A stretch of DNA of 64,000 nt from Pandoraea pnomenusa (GTDB lineage: Bacteria; Pseudomonadota; Gammaproteobacteria; Burkholderiales; Burkholderiaceae): NCBI RefSeq assembly GCF_000767615.3, contig NZ_CP009553.3, positions 5,022,001 to 5,086,000 of the forward strand, read 5' to 3'. Under the pieces are notes generated by a model. It was not told where the DNA came from. It saw only the letters and a list, made by a program, of their open reading frames with translations, and made no database searches. Shown in pieces: positions 8,672 to 17,627 of the stretch; position 1 is the stretch's first letter; each line of letters opens with the position of its first letter. The position numbers were made by a program, and so were the translations under genes.

Positions 8672-9388
8672 TCAGATCGCGCAGCCGTCGGGGCCGCACT
8701 GCGGCAACGCGGCGGCGTCGCCCGCGGCGGCGGACGTGGCCTGCGCGGCCATCAGACGCTCGCGCAACGCGTCGCGCCATGCGTCGGGCTGGCCGAGATA
8801 GCGCCCCGGTTCGAGACGCTCCAGGCGGCCGTCGATTTCCAGCGCAAAGGTCGGAAAACCGCTGCCGCCCACGCGCGCGAGCCACGCACGGCTTTCGCGA
8901 AAATGCGCCATGAGCGCGTTTGCATCGACGGCGTCGAGCGCCTTCGCGAACGCAGCGCGGTCCAGCCCGAGATCGGCGGCGATGTCGACGAGCACGTCGC
9001 GCTCGGCGATGCGCTTGCCGTCGACGTAGTGCGCGCGCTGCATGGCGGCGAACATGTCCAGTCCGCGCCCGGCCAGCGCCTCGGCAGCCAGCGCGGCGGC
9101 CGTCGGCGGTGCGGAGTCGAAGACCGCGGTGCCGTCGCGCAGCAATCCGTCGAAGTAGGCGTCGCCGAACGGCTGACCGGTCAGCTCCGCGATACGGTGG
9201 TCGTGCGGCATGACGTAGCTGCGCAGTTGCGGCGTGACCGGCTGCGCGTTCGGGCCGGCCATCATGCCACCGCCATGCAGCGCCACGTCAAGGCCGGCCA
9301 CGTCACGCGCCGCGCGCACGAGGGGCGCCGCCGCGTAGCACCAGCCGCAAAGCGGATCGGCGATGTAATGCAAGGTCGCGTAGGTCAT
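8672..9388 (-). CDS. DsbA family (FrnE-like) thioredoxin-fold protein
   Basis: The 238-residue cytoplasmic protein has a thioredoxin fold with the redox motif CGWC near residue 14 and a large helical insertion, ending with a cis-proline strand FPTFALEIDGR. This is the FrnE branch of DsbA, linked in some bacteria to oxidative stress or polyketide chemistry. It lacks a signal peptide. The C terminus carries two additional cysteines in CGPDGC. The ATG at 9388 fits the conserved N terminus. It is divergent from a LysR regulator and upstream of an SDR. Confidence 0.88.
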   Translation of the reverse strand: MTYATLHYIADPLCGWCYAAAPLVRAARDVAGLDVALHGGGMMAGPNAQPVTPQLRSYVMPHDHRIAELTGQPFGDAYFDGLLRDGTAVFDSAPPTAAALAAEALAGRGLDMFAAMQRAHYVDGKRIAERDVLVDIAADLGLDRAAFAKALDAVDANALMAHFRESRAWLARVGGSGFPTFALEIDGRLERLEPGRYLGQPDAWRDALRERLMAAQATSAAAGDAAALPQCGPDGCAI

Positions 9389-9530
9389 CTCGATTGTCCT
9401 GTGTCGTGTCGCGCCGTCATGGCCGTCGTAGCCGTCGTAGGGCGCTTGTGATGCATGCCATCGTAGTCGCGCCAGTCGCGCAAAAAAAGCCCATAATGAC
9501 GATCTCTTTGTTGCATCGATCGAGCAAATC

Positions 9531-10496
9531 ATGGACCGTCTTACGGCGATGCGCGTCTTCACGGAGGTGGCCGAACGCGGCTCTCTCACCGCGGCGGCAC
9601 AGCGGCTGGACATGTCGAGAGCGATGGTTTCGCGCTATCTGGCGGAGTTGGAGGCATGGCTGGGTACCCGGCTGCTGCACCGAACGACCCGCGCAGTGAG
9701 CCTGACCGACGCCGGCAACGACGCGCTGCCGCGCTGCCGGGAAATGCTCGGGATCGCGGACGATCTCGCCTGCGCCTCGCAGGCCGACAGCACGCCGCGC
9801 GGTCTGCTGCGTGTGGCTTGCAGCACCTCGCTCGCGCAGGCGTTCCTGGCGGCCGCTGTCACTCGGTTCATCGTGCGACACCCCGGCGTGGCGATCGATC
9901 TCGTGGTGGCCGATCGGACCATCGACCTGGTGGACGAACGCATCGACCTGGCCATTCGGGTCACGAGCGAGCCGTCGCCCGGTCTCATCGCAAGACGGCT
10001 GGCGACCTGCCATTCCGTGGTCTGCGCCGCGCCCGCCTACCTTCAGCGTCACGGCACGCCCGAACGAGCGGAAGACCTCGCGCTTCACAACTGCCTGACC
10101 TACACGTATTTCGGCAAGAGCCTCTGGCAGTTCACGCACAACGGTGCGCCGCTGGGTGTGCCCGTGGGAGGCAATCTGTCGGCCAACGAGGTCAGCGCGG
10201 TCTTCGCCGCCACGCTCGCCGGCGCGGGCATTTCCCTCCAGCCCGTTTATTCGGCGCTGCCGTATCTGCGCGACGGCACCCTGCGCGCCCTGCTGCCCGA
10301 CTACGTGCCGCGCGAGATGACGATCTACGGCGTATACATCTCGCGCAAGCAAATGCCCAGCGCCCTGCGCGCGCTGCTCGACGATCTGGTCGAACAGTTC
10401 CGCACCGGTCTGTTCGAGGACACCGGCTATCCCGGGCGCCTTCCCTCGCGTTCCAAACCGCTGGCACCGCCCGCCCCTGCAGCACCTCCGGCCTGA
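9531..10496 (+). CDS. LysR family transcriptional regulator
   Basis: The 321-residue protein has an N-terminal winged helix-turn-helix (residues 1-60, including LTAAAQRLDMSRAMVSRYLA) and a LysR substrate-binding domain from about 90 to 295. The C-terminal 25 residues are proline- and alanine-rich. It is divergent from the FrnE-like and SDR genes, its most likely targets. TTGC-N9-GCAA (9511-9527) lies immediately before the ATG and could be an autoregulatory site, although it would sit over the ribosome-binding region. The inducer is unknown. Confidence 0.9.
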   Translation: MDRLTAMRVFTEVAERGSLTAAAQRLDMSRAMVSRYLAELEAWLGTRLLHRTTRAVSLTDAGNDALPRCREMLGIADDLACASQADSTPRGLLRVACSTSLAQAFLAAAVTRFIVRHPGVAIDLVVADRTIDLVDERIDLAIRVTSEPSPGLIARRLATCHSVVCAAPAYLQRHGTPERAEDLALHNCLTYTYFGKSLWQFTHNGAPLGVPVGGNLSANEVSAVFAATLAGAGISLQPVYSALPYLRDGTLRALLPDYVPREMTIYGVYISRKQMPSALRALLDDLVEQFRTGLFEDTGYPGRLPSRSKPLAPPAPAAPPA

Positions 10497-10716
10497 CACC
10501 CGGCGTCGCACCCCGGTCGCGGCCGGCACGCGTGCGGTGACATCCCGGCGATGTCACCCATTTGTCACAGTCCCCGCGTAAAAACGTCGTCTGCCTCACC
10601 CGCCCGGGCCGGCCGACGGCACAAGGTCTCTCGTACGTCCGTCCTTGCCGACCGGTCGCGCCCGCGCGCACGCGCCGCATTGCGCGACACGCCAAACCAG
10701 GACACCCAAGGACACC

Positions 10717-12420
10717 ATGACGCAAGACACCACGCCCCACGATTCCGCCGCCGGTCCGAACGACGACAACCCGTCGGACCCGTCGCGCCGCCGCCTGCTC
10801 CAGGGTCTCGCCGCCATCGGCGCGGCCGGTGCGGCGGGCGCCACCACCGCGCTGACCGGATGCGCCACCGACGCCGGTGCCGGCGCCCCGACGGCCGTCG
10901 CACCGGGCGGCACGTTTGACGCGCAGCTCAAGGCAAACATCAAGACGGTGGTCGTGATCTACCTGGAGAATCGCAGCTTCAACAATCTCTTCGGTGACTT
11001 CCCCGGCGTGGAGAAGCCGCTGTCGAAAGTGCCCGCGTCTGCGTACACGCAGCTCGATCGCGACGGCAAGACGCCGATGTCACTGCTGCCGCCGGTCTTC
11101 GACGGTCTGGTGCCGCGCCCGCAAATGCTCGGCGGCAAGAAGTATCACATCGGCGAGAAGGACATTCCCCGCCAGCCGAACGCGCCGTACATGCTCAAGG
11201 ACGCCGAGGGCAAGCTGCTGCCGGAGTCGGTCATCACGCGCGATCTGTGGCACCTGTTCTGGCAGAACCAGATGCAGATCAACGGCGGCGCGAACAATCA
11301 GTTCGCTGCATGGGCCGACTCGGGCGGCCTGGTCATGGGTTACTACGGCGAGACGGCAAAGACGCTTGACCTGTACAAGATCGCGCAGCAGTACACGATG
11401 TGCGACAACTTCTTCATGGCCGCCTTCGGCGGGTCGTTCCTCAATCACCAGTTCCTGGTCTCGGCACGTCCGCCCGTCTATCCGAATGCCGCGAGCAGTC
11501 CGGCCAGGGACAAGATCGCCGTGCTCGCCGACGGCCCCCAGGGCGTGCGTCTGGCCGTGTCCGCGGAGTCGCCCGCCTCGGCCGCCGACGGCAAGCCGAA
11601 GTTCGTGCGCGACGGTGCGATCACGCCCGACGGGTTTGCCGTGAACACGATGATGCCCGCGTATCAGCCGTCTCCGGTCAAGCCCGCCGCCTCGGGCGAC
11701 AAGCGCTTTGCCGATCCGTCGAATCCTGCCACGCTGCCGCCGCAGAACTTCGCCACCATCGGCGATCTGCTCTCGTCGAAGGGGGTGTCATGGGCCTGGT
11801 ACGCCGGCGCCTGGCAGTCGGCGCTCGATCACAAGGGGGGAGCGGACAGGCCGAACTTCCAGTATCACCACCAGCCGTTCAACTACTTCGCACAGTTCGC
11901 GCCGGGCACGGCCGCCCGTACGGAACACCTGCGTGACGGCGGCGAAGGCGACAGCCCGATCTCGAACAGATTCCTTGCCGATGTGGTCGCGGGCAAGCTG
12001 CCGGCCGTGACGTTCTACAAACCGCAGGGCAACCTGAACCAGCATGCCGGCTACTCGGATGTGGCGTCGGGCGATCAGCACGTGGGCAATGTGCTCGCGC
12101 ACCTGATGAAGTCGCCGCAATGGCAGAACATGATGGTCGTGATCACGTACGACGAGAACGGCGGCTGGTGGGACCACGTTGCGCCGCCGAAGGGCGACCG
12201 ATGGGGCCCGGGCTCGCGCATCCCCGCCATCGTGGTCTCGCCGTTCGCCAGGCGCGGCAACGTCGATCACACGTTCTACGACACCACGTCGATCCTGCGC
12301 TTCGTCACGCGCCTGCACGATCTGCCCACGCTCGAAGGCATCGCGCATCGCAATGCGGCGTTCGCCGCTCGCGGCGCCATGCCGCCGGGCGACCTGACGA
12401 AGACGTTGTCGTTCGCCTGA
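10717..12420 (+). CDS. Tat-exported phosphoesterase lipoprotein (acid phosphatase / phospholipase C family)
   Basis: The 567-residue protein belongs to the phosphoesterase superfamily of bacterial phospholipase C and AcpA acid phosphatase. VVVIYLENRSFNNLFGDFPG near residue 77 carries the metal-binding ENRSF motif, and ITYDENGGWWDHVAPP near 475 supplies further ligands. The N terminus has a twin-arginine region (Arg24-Arg26), a hydrophobic segment and a lipobox LTGC with Cys49. That suggests Tat export followed by lipidation, which is unusual for the family. The ATG at 10717 is preceded by AAGGACACC. It is a single gene with a terminator downstream. Substrate choice between phosphomonoesters and phospholipids is not determinable. 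Confidence 0.85.
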   Translation: MTQDTTPHDSAAGPNDDNPSDPSRRRLLQGLAAIGAAGAAGATTALTGCATDAGAGAPTAVAPGGTFDAQLKANIKTVVVIYLENRSFNNLFGDFPGVEKPLSKVPASAYTQLDRDGKTPMSLLPPVFDGLVPRPQMLGGKKYHIGEKDIPRQPNAPYMLKDAEGKLLPESVITRDLWHLFWQNQMQINGGANNQFAAWADSGGLVMGYYGETAKTLDLYKIAQQYTMCDNFFMAAFGGSFLNHQFLVSARPPVYPNAASSPARDKIAVLADGPQGVRLAVSAESPASAADGKPKFVRDGAITPDGFAVNTMMPAYQPSPVKPAASGDKRFADPSNPATLPPQNFATIGDLLSSKGVSWAWYAGAWQSALDHKGGADRPNFQYHHQPFNYFAQFAPGTAARTEHLRDGGEGDSPISNRFLADVVAGKLPAVTFYKPQGNLNQHAGYSDVASGDQHVGNVLAHLMKSPQWQNMMVVITYDENGGWWDHVAPPKGDRWGPGSRIPAIVVSPFARRGNVDHTFYDTTSILRFVTRLHDLPTLEGIAHRNAAFAARGAMPPGDLTKTLSFA

Positions 12421-12475
12421 TCGTCGGGCGAAGCGCATGCGCAGCGCGCGCCGGCACACGTCGCCGGCAATGAAG

Positions 12476-12498
12476 AAGGGCGCCCGAGGGCGCCCTTT
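12476..12498. terminator. Bidirectional terminator between phosphoesterase and MarR genes
   Basis: AAGGGCGCCC and GGGCGCCCTT form a ten-base palindromic arm pair around a two-base centre, flanked by A and T residues. It lies between two convergent genes and can serve both. Confidence 0.7.
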
Positions 12499-12519
12499 GT
12501 GCATCGTCGCTGTGGCGGC

Positions 12520-12975
12520 TTACGCCTGATCGTCGAGTTCGTCGGAGCGCACAAGCAATTTGTCGAGCAGCGTTTCGTAGGCGAGCATCTCCTCGTCCGT
12601 GAGCGCTTCGAACAAGCGCTCGTAGTGCGTGCGCGCCGCATCGATCACCACGCGCCAGACGCGCTCGCCGTCCGGCGTGAGCGTGACCTTGACCGCGCGA
12701 CCGTCGTGCTCGTCAGGCGAGCGCCGGACCAGTCCGCGCGAAACCAATCCGTCCGCACCGCGACTGGCCTGGCTCTTGTCCAGATTCGCGCGGCGCGCCA
12801 GCTCGGAATTCGACAACGCGCCCGCCGTGCCCACTGCCGCGAGCACCCGCGACTCGGCCAGGCTGAGCTGCGCGGCCTCCGCGTACGACTGTGCAATGCG
12901 CTTGTCGTGCTGCTTCATCAGACGGTGCATCTTGTACGTCAGGAACTGGTCGAGCGTTTTGTGGACTGGCCGCAT
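12520..12975 (-). CDS. MarR family transcriptional regulator
   Basis: The 151-residue protein has the MarR winged helix fold: LSLAESRVLAAVG, the recognition helix LDKSQASRGADGLVSRGL and the wing RSPDEHDGRAVKVTLTPDG. An AGGGGA precedes the ATG at 12975; an earlier in-frame ATG at 13035 would overlap the operator region. It is divergent from the FAD monooxygenase/DUF2783/MFS genes, the usual layout for a MarR repressor released by an aromatic ligand. Two matching inverted repeats lie in the shared promoter region. Confidence 0.9.
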   Translation of the reverse strand: MRPVHKTLDQFLTYKMHRLMKQHDKRIAQSYAEAAQLSLAESRVLAAVGTAGALSNSELARRANLDKSQASRGADGLVSRGLVRRSPDEHDGRAVKVTLTPDGERVWRVVIDAARTHYERLFEALTDEEMLAYETLLDKLLVRSDELDDQA

Positions 12976-13012
12976 TTCAGTGTTTTCCCCTAGTCGAAAG
13001 GGGTCGATATTT

Positions 13013-13059
13013 GGTTGCGAACGCAACCTTAGCACACTAGAATGGTTGTGTTAGCAACT
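13013..13059. promoter_or_regulatory. Two matching inverted repeats, candidate MarR operators
   Basis: GGTTG-N6-CAACC (13013-13028) and GGTTG-N6-CAACT (13044-13059) are the same site repeated 31 bases apart, almost three helical turns. They lie in the divergent promoter between the MarR gene and the monooxygenase. The size and spacing suit two MarR dimers on one DNA face. Confidence 0.55.
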
Positions 13060-13167
13060 AAATGCTCGATGACGATCCACGTCATTTGCGCAAGGTGCGG
13101 CTGCTGTCTCCCCGCTGACACGAGACGCCACGCCCCGCGCGCCGAGCGGCTTTTCAGGTGCCGCACC

Positions 13168-14889
13168 ATGCATCGACCAGAGACCACCCCGCGCGCGTCG
13201 CTTTATCACACGTATCGCGTCTATCCCCACTATGCTCCGGCGTCCCTCGCGACGGGCAACGCCACAGCGGCCGACACCGACGGGAACGGTACCGTCCCCG
13301 TCACGATCGTCGGCGGCGGCCCGATCGGCATGGTCACGGCACTCGCGCTTGCACGTCACGGCGTGCGCTGCGTGGTGTTGCAGGCCGAGCAGCAAGTCTC
13401 GGAAGGCAGCCGCGCCATCGTCTTCACGCGCCGCTCGCAGGAGATTCTGCAGGCGGTGGGCGTGGCCGACGCCGTGGTGGCCAAGGGACTGCCGTGGACC
13501 AGCGGCAATTCGTACTATCGCGGCCAGCGCGTGTTCCGCATGGAATCGCCAGTCGACGAGGACGACCGTTTCGCACCGCTCATCAACCTCCAACAGAACG
13601 TGCTCGAGAGCTACCTGGTCGACGCCATCGAGCGCGAACCGCTCGTCGAGATGCGCTGGGGCAACAAGCTCGTCGGACTCACGCAGGACGCGAACGGCGT
13701 CGCGCTGCGGATCGACACGCCCGAGGGCGAATATACGCAGCGCACCGGCTGGCTGGTGGCTGCCGACGGTGCGCGCTCGACCGTGCGCACGGCACTGGGC
13801 CTGCGCTTCGAAGGGGCGAGCTACGAAGGCCGTTTCGTCATTGCCGACATTCGCATCGACCTCGATCTGCCGACCGAGCGCCTGGCCTACTTCGCGCCGG
13901 ACTGGAACCCGGGCAATACGGTGCTCATGCATCGCGAGCCCGACGGCATCTGGCGCGTGGACTACCAGTTGCCGGCGTCCGAGACGTCGGAGCACGCGCT
14001 CGAGCCCGAGACCATCCGCGAGCGCATCAACGCACAACTCGACATGATGGGACTGGGCGGCACGCCCTGGGAGCTCGACTGGTGCTCGGTGTATTCGGCT
14101 CGCGCGCTCACGCTGCCCGACTACGTGCATGGCCGCGTGCTGTTTGCGGGCGATGCGGCGCACCTGCTGCCGATCTTCGGCGTACGCGGCGCCAACACCG
14201 GGTTTCAGGACGCCATCGATCTGTCGTGGAAGCTCGCCGCCGTGGCGCGAGGCGCCGCCCCGGCCGAACTCCTGGCGTCGTACACGCACGATCGCGTGGG
14301 CGCCGCGCGCGAGATCATCTCGGAAGCGGGCAAGAGCACGCGCTTCATGACGCCGCCGTCGCATGGCTTTCGTCTGCTGCGCGACGCCGTGCTCGATCTC
14401 TCGCTGGCGCACGAATTCGTCCGCCCCCTGTTTCACTGGCGCACGTCGCGCGCGCATGACTACCGCGACTCGCCGCTCAACAGTCCCGACGACGACAACG
14501 CCACGATGCCTGGCGGCCCAGGCGTGGGTGCCCCGGCGCCGAATCTGCGGCTCGGCGAAAACGACTACCTGTATGACCACCTTGGCGCCGCCTTCCATCT
14601 GCTGACGTTCGGCGACGCGCCGCTCGACGACGTGCTGCGCCATGAAGTCGCCACCTGGCGCGAACGCGGCGTACCGATCACGGTCATCGCACTTTCCGGC
14701 TCGCTCCACGCCGTGGCCGGCGCCGACCTCACGTTGCGCGATGCGAACGGGCACGCCGCCGCCAAATATGGCGCGGCCGACGGCACGGCATACCTCGTGC
14801 GTCCCGATCACCACATTTGTGCCCGCTGGCTGCGCCTGGACGCCGCGCGCCTCGCCACCGCCCTCGCTCAGGCGACGGCACGCGCGTGA
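13168..14889 (+). CDS. FAD-dependent aromatic monooxygenase (class A flavoprotein)
   Basis: The 573-residue protein has the three FAD/NAD(P)H fingerprints of class A flavin monooxygenases: VGGGPIGMVTAL near residue 53, AADGARSTVRTAL near 198 and RVLFAGDAAHLLPIFGVRG near 325, followed by a C-terminal thioredoxin-like tail. It resembles 3-(3-hydroxyphenyl)propionate hydroxylase and related enzymes that hydroxylate phenolic rings. The ATG at 13168 was chosen because the region upstream contains the promoter and operators. It is followed by a DUF2783 gene and an MFS permease, an arrangement seen in aromatic catabolic modules. The ring substrate is unknown. Confidence 0.88.
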   Translation: MHRPETTPRASLYHTYRVYPHYAPASLATGNATAADTDGNGTVPVTIVGGGPIGMVTALALARHGVRCVVLQAEQQVSEGSRAIVFTRRSQEILQAVGVADAVVAKGLPWTSGNSYYRGQRVFRMESPVDEDDRFAPLINLQQNVLESYLVDAIEREPLVEMRWGNKLVGLTQDANGVALRIDTPEGEYTQRTGWLVAADGARSTVRTALGLRFEGASYEGRFVIADIRIDLDLPTERLAYFAPDWNPGNTVLMHREPDGIWRVDYQLPASETSEHALEPETIRERINAQLDMMGLGGTPWELDWCSVYSARALTLPDYVHGRVLFAGDAAHLLPIFGVRGANTGFQDAIDLSWKLAAVARGAAPAELLASYTHDRVGAAREIISEAGKSTRFMTPPSHGFRLLRDAVLDLSLAHEFVRPLFHWRTSRAHDYRDSPLNSPDDDNATMPGGPGVGAPAPNLRLGENDYLYDHLGAAFHLLTFGDAPLDDVLRHEVATWRERGVPITVIALSGSLHAVAGADLTLRDANGHAAAKYGAADGTAYLVRPDHHICARWLRLDAARLATALAQATARA

Positions 14890-14918
14890 GCCGCCACGAT
14901 ACTCAAGGAAGCTTGATC

Positions 14919-15113
14919 ATGACCACCCCACACACCGACATCGCGGGTCTCGAAGCGATCTACGACGCGCTTGCCCTGGCCATCGACGACGCGCCCGACG
15001 ACGGGCGCGAGCGCTTGCTCGCCAAGGTCGCCCTGCTGCTGGCCAACGAGATCCAGGACGCGCCTCGCGTGCTGCATCTCATCGAGCAGGCCGCGCGCAG
15101 CACACAGCACTGA
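14919..15113 (+). CDS. DUF2783 small protein linked to the flavin monooxygenase
   Basis: This 64-residue helical protein follows the monooxygenase by 29 bases, with AAGGAAG as ribosome site. IYDALALAIDDAPD and AKVALLLANEIQDAP match the DUF2783 pattern as I remember it; the family is typically encoded next to class A flavin monooxygenases. Its function is not established. A role as accessory subunit or stabiliser of the monooxygenase is inference from context. Confidence 0.75.
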   Translation: MTTPHTDIAGLEAIYDALALAIDDAPDDGRERLLAKVALLLANEIQDAPRVLHLIEQAARSTQH

Positions 15114-15153
15114 GCGACTCGCCCCCGCCCATACCCGCATCGTTCCCTTCGGC

Positions 15154-15180
15154 GCCCGCCCTCGACGGCGGGCCCGTTTT
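15154..15180 (+). terminator. Possible terminator between DUF2783 gene and MFS permease
   Basis: GCCCGCC (15154-15160) pairs with GGCGGGC (15167-15173) around CTCGAC, followed by CCGTTTT. It may cause partial termination before the permease. Confidence 0.5.
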
Positions 15181-15234
15181 CATAACACCGCCATCTCACA
15201 ACCAAGGCGGGGAGCGTTGGAGAAGACACCCATC

Positions 15235-16650
15235 ATGAGTCGTATCACCCCTGCCGCCCAGTCCGGCGGCGGCATCGCCGTATCTGCCCCTTCGGCATCG
15301 CTGCCCGGCGCCCAGGATGGCGCCACAACCGCCTCGCATGCCGTGCACGACATGGATCTCGAGCGCCAGGTGGTTCGCAAGATCTCGCGTCGCCTGCTCG
15401 GCTTCCTCTTCGTGCTTTTCCTGTTCTCGTTTCTCGATCGCATCAACGTCGGCTTCGCCGCCCTCACGATGAGTCAGGACCTCGGGCTCACCAGCACGAT
15501 GTTCGGCATGGCATCGACCGTGTTCTATCTGACGTACGTACTTTGCGGCGTGCCGAGCAACCTGATGCTCGTGAAGTTCGGCGCGCGCCGCTGGATCGGG
15601 GCGATCCTGATTGCGTGGGGACTGGCGTCGAGCGCGACCATGTTCGCGCATGACGCCACGAGTCTCTATCTCATTCGCGCCATCGTCGGCATCACCGAGG
15701 CGGGCTTTCTACCGGGCATGTTGCTGTACATGGGCGACTGGTTCCCTTCGGCCGCCCGTGCGCGTGCGAACGCGTGGTTCATGATCGCCATGCCGGTGAC
15801 GTCGGCGCTCGGCGCGGCGGCGTCGGGCTACCTGTTGCGCCTCGACGGCGTGGGCGGCCTTGCCGGCTGGCAGTGGCTGTTCGTGCTCGAAGGACTGCCG
15901 ACGGTGTTGCTCGGCGTGGTGACCTGGTGGTATCTCGACGACAAACCCGCCGACGCACGCTGGCTGAGCCACACGGAGAAGCGCGCGCTCGACGCGATGC
16001 TGGCGCGCGATCGCGCCGCCGTCGTGGCCACGCGGGGGCACGACGCACGCGGGCAGAACACCGGCATGTGGCGCGCCATCCTCACGCCGAGCGTGGCGAA
16101 ATTCGCGCTCGGGTATTTCTGTCTGGTCAACACGCTCTCGCTCGCCTCGCTGTGGATTCCGCAGATCGTGAAGAGCTTCGGCACGACCAGCAGCAACGTG
16201 ACCATCGGCCTGCTCGCGGCGATTCCCTCCGTATGCACCATCGCCGGCATGATCTGGTGGGGCCGCCGCTCGGACCGCCTCCAGGAACGGCGCTGGCACC
16301 TCGTGCTGCCGATGCTGTTCTCCGCCGCCGGCTGGGTGGTGACGTGTTTCGCGCCGGAACCGTCGGTGCGACTCGCGGGCGTGGCGATGGCCTCGACGGG
16401 CGCCTACACGGCCATGGCGATCTTCTGGACCGTGCCCGATCGCAACCTCGCGCCGCACACGCGCGCGCTTGGGCTCGCCGTCATCAACGCCGTCGGCAAT
16501 CTCGGTTCGGCGCTCAGCCCGATCGTCGTGGGCGCGCTCAAGGACTGGACGCATTCGTTCACCTCCGGCCTGCTGTTCGCCGCGGCCAGTCTGCTCGTGG
16601 GCATTGCCGTGCTGTGGTTCGCGCCGCTGGGGGACGCGCGCGGGCGCTGA
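15235..16650 (+). CDS. MFS transporter, anion:cation symporter type
   Basis: The 471-residue membrane protein has about twelve hydrophobic helices in two bundles. The first helix contains FLDRINVGFAAL, the signature of the ACS family that imports organic acids such as aromatic acids, sugar acids and tartrate. A long hydrophilic N terminus (about 45 residues) precedes the first helix, and the domain-joining loop around 240-275 is charged. The ATG at 15235 is preceded by GGAGAAG. Its position after a phenol-type monooxygenase suggests import of the corresponding aromatic acid; this is inference. Confidence 0.88.
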   Translation: MSRITPAAQSGGGIAVSAPSASLPGAQDGATTASHAVHDMDLERQVVRKISRRLLGFLFVLFLFSFLDRINVGFAALTMSQDLGLTSTMFGMASTVFYLTYVLCGVPSNLMLVKFGARRWIGAILIAWGLASSATMFAHDATSLYLIRAIVGITEAGFLPGMLLYMGDWFPSAARARANAWFMIAMPVTSALGAAASGYLLRLDGVGGLAGWQWLFVLEGLPTVLLGVVTWWYLDDKPADARWLSHTEKRALDAMLARDRAAVVATRGHDARGQNTGMWRAILTPSVAKFALGYFCLVNTLSLASLWIPQIVKSFGTTSSNVTIGLLAAIPSVCTIAGMIWWGRRSDRLQERRWHLVLPMLFSAAGWVVTCFAPEPSVRLAGVAMASTGAYTAMAIFWTVPDRNLAPHTRALGLAVINAVGNLGSALSPIVVGALKDWTHSFTSGLLFAAASLLVGIAVLWFAPLGDARGR

Positions 16651-16706
16651 CCGCGCGGGACACCGCGCCGGTGACATGACGGCCATCGTTCCGGGTGATA
16701 ATGAGA

Positions 16707-16736
16707 CCTCTCGCGCGACACCGCGCGAGAGGTTTT
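16707..16736 (+). terminator. Strong rho-independent terminator after the MFS gene
   Basis: CCTCTCGCGCG and CGCGCGAGAGG form an 11-pair perfect stem around ACAC, followed directly by TTTT. Confidence 0.9.
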
Positions 16737-16756
16737 CGCATTCAAGGAACCCCGCC

Positions 16757-17545
16757 ATGCCAGTGACAACGCCCGTGGCCGCCCAGGGCCCCACGCTCGT
16801 CGTGCTCATCGACGCCGACAACGCGGCCCCCGCCATCGTCGAAGGTCTGCTCACCGAAGTTGCCAAGTACGGCGTGGCGAGCGTGAAGCGCATCTATGGC
16901 GACTGGACCAAACCGAATCTCGACGGCTGGAAGAAGTGCCTGCTCGAGTTCTCGATCCAGCCGATTCAGCAGTTCCGCTATACCGTCGGCAAGAACGCCA
17001 CCGACAGCGCCATGATCATCGACGCGATGGACCTGCTCTATACGGGGCGCTTCGACGGCTTCTGCCTCGTCTCCAGCGATAGCGACTTCACGCGGCTCGC
17101 CTCGCGAATTCGCGAACAGGGACTCATCGTCTACGGCTTCGGCGAGCGCAAGACGCCCCAGCCGTTCGTCACCGCCTGCGACAAGTTCATCTACACGGAG
17201 CTGCTGCGCCAGGATGACGAACCGGACGGCGATGAAGCCCCCGCGCCGCGCAAGCGCCGCAGCGCGTCGGAGCTCAAGCGCGACACGCGGCTCGTGCGGC
17301 TGCTGCGCAACGCCGTGATCGCGGTGTCCGACGAGGACGGATGGGCAAGCCTCGGCGCCATCGGCAGTCACATCGCCAAACAGGCCCCGGAATTCGACTC
17401 GCGCAACTACGGCTTCGGCAAGCTTAGCGATCTGGTCGCGACCATCGGTCTGTTCGATGTCGAGCAGCGGGCGGGCACCGGCGGCAACAAGGGCCTTTGG
17501 GTGAGAATCAAGCCGAAGCGCGGCACGGCAAAGCGCGGCGAATGA
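16757..17545 (+). CDS. NYN domain nuclease-like protein with C-terminal OST-HTH/LOTUS domain
   Basis: The 262-residue protein starts with a NYN (PIN-like) domain. LVVLIDADNA near residue 13, NATDSAMIIDAMDLLY near 75 and LVSSDSDFTRLASRIRE near 97 supply the acidic residues expected to bind metal. After a basic linker (residues 160-172), the last 80 residues (DGWASLGAIGSHI to KGLWVRIKPKR) match an OST-HTH/LOTUS RNA-binding module. This fusion is widespread but poorly characterised; RNA cleavage or processing is the expected activity. It is monocistronic between a terminator and tRNA-Val. Confidence 0.85.
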   Translation: MPVTTPVAAQGPTLVVLIDADNAAPAIVEGLLTEVAKYGVASVKRIYGDWTKPNLDGWKKCLLEFSIQPIQQFRYTVGKNATDSAMIIDAMDLLYTGRFDGFCLVSSDSDFTRLASRIREQGLIVYGFGERKTPQPFVTACDKFIYTELLRQDDEPDGDEAPAPRKRRSASELKRDTRLVRLLRNAVIAVSDEDGWASLGAIGSHIAKQAPEFDSRNYGFGKLSDLVATIGLFDVEQRAGTGGNKGLWVRIKPKRGTAKRGE

Positions 17546-17586
17546 GCGTGCCCGGGAGATTTTTCGAGAAATATCGCGCGAAACGC

Positions 17587-17615
17587 TTGCCAGCCTCGGA
17601 AATTCACCCTATACT
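17587..17615 (+). promoter_or_regulatory. Sigma-70 promoter of tRNA-Val
   Basis: TTGCCA (17587-17592), a 17-base spacer and TATACT (17610-17615) place transcription start near 17622, six bases before the mature tRNA. Confidence 0.75.
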
Positions 17616-17627
17616 CGCGGTCTTTCT

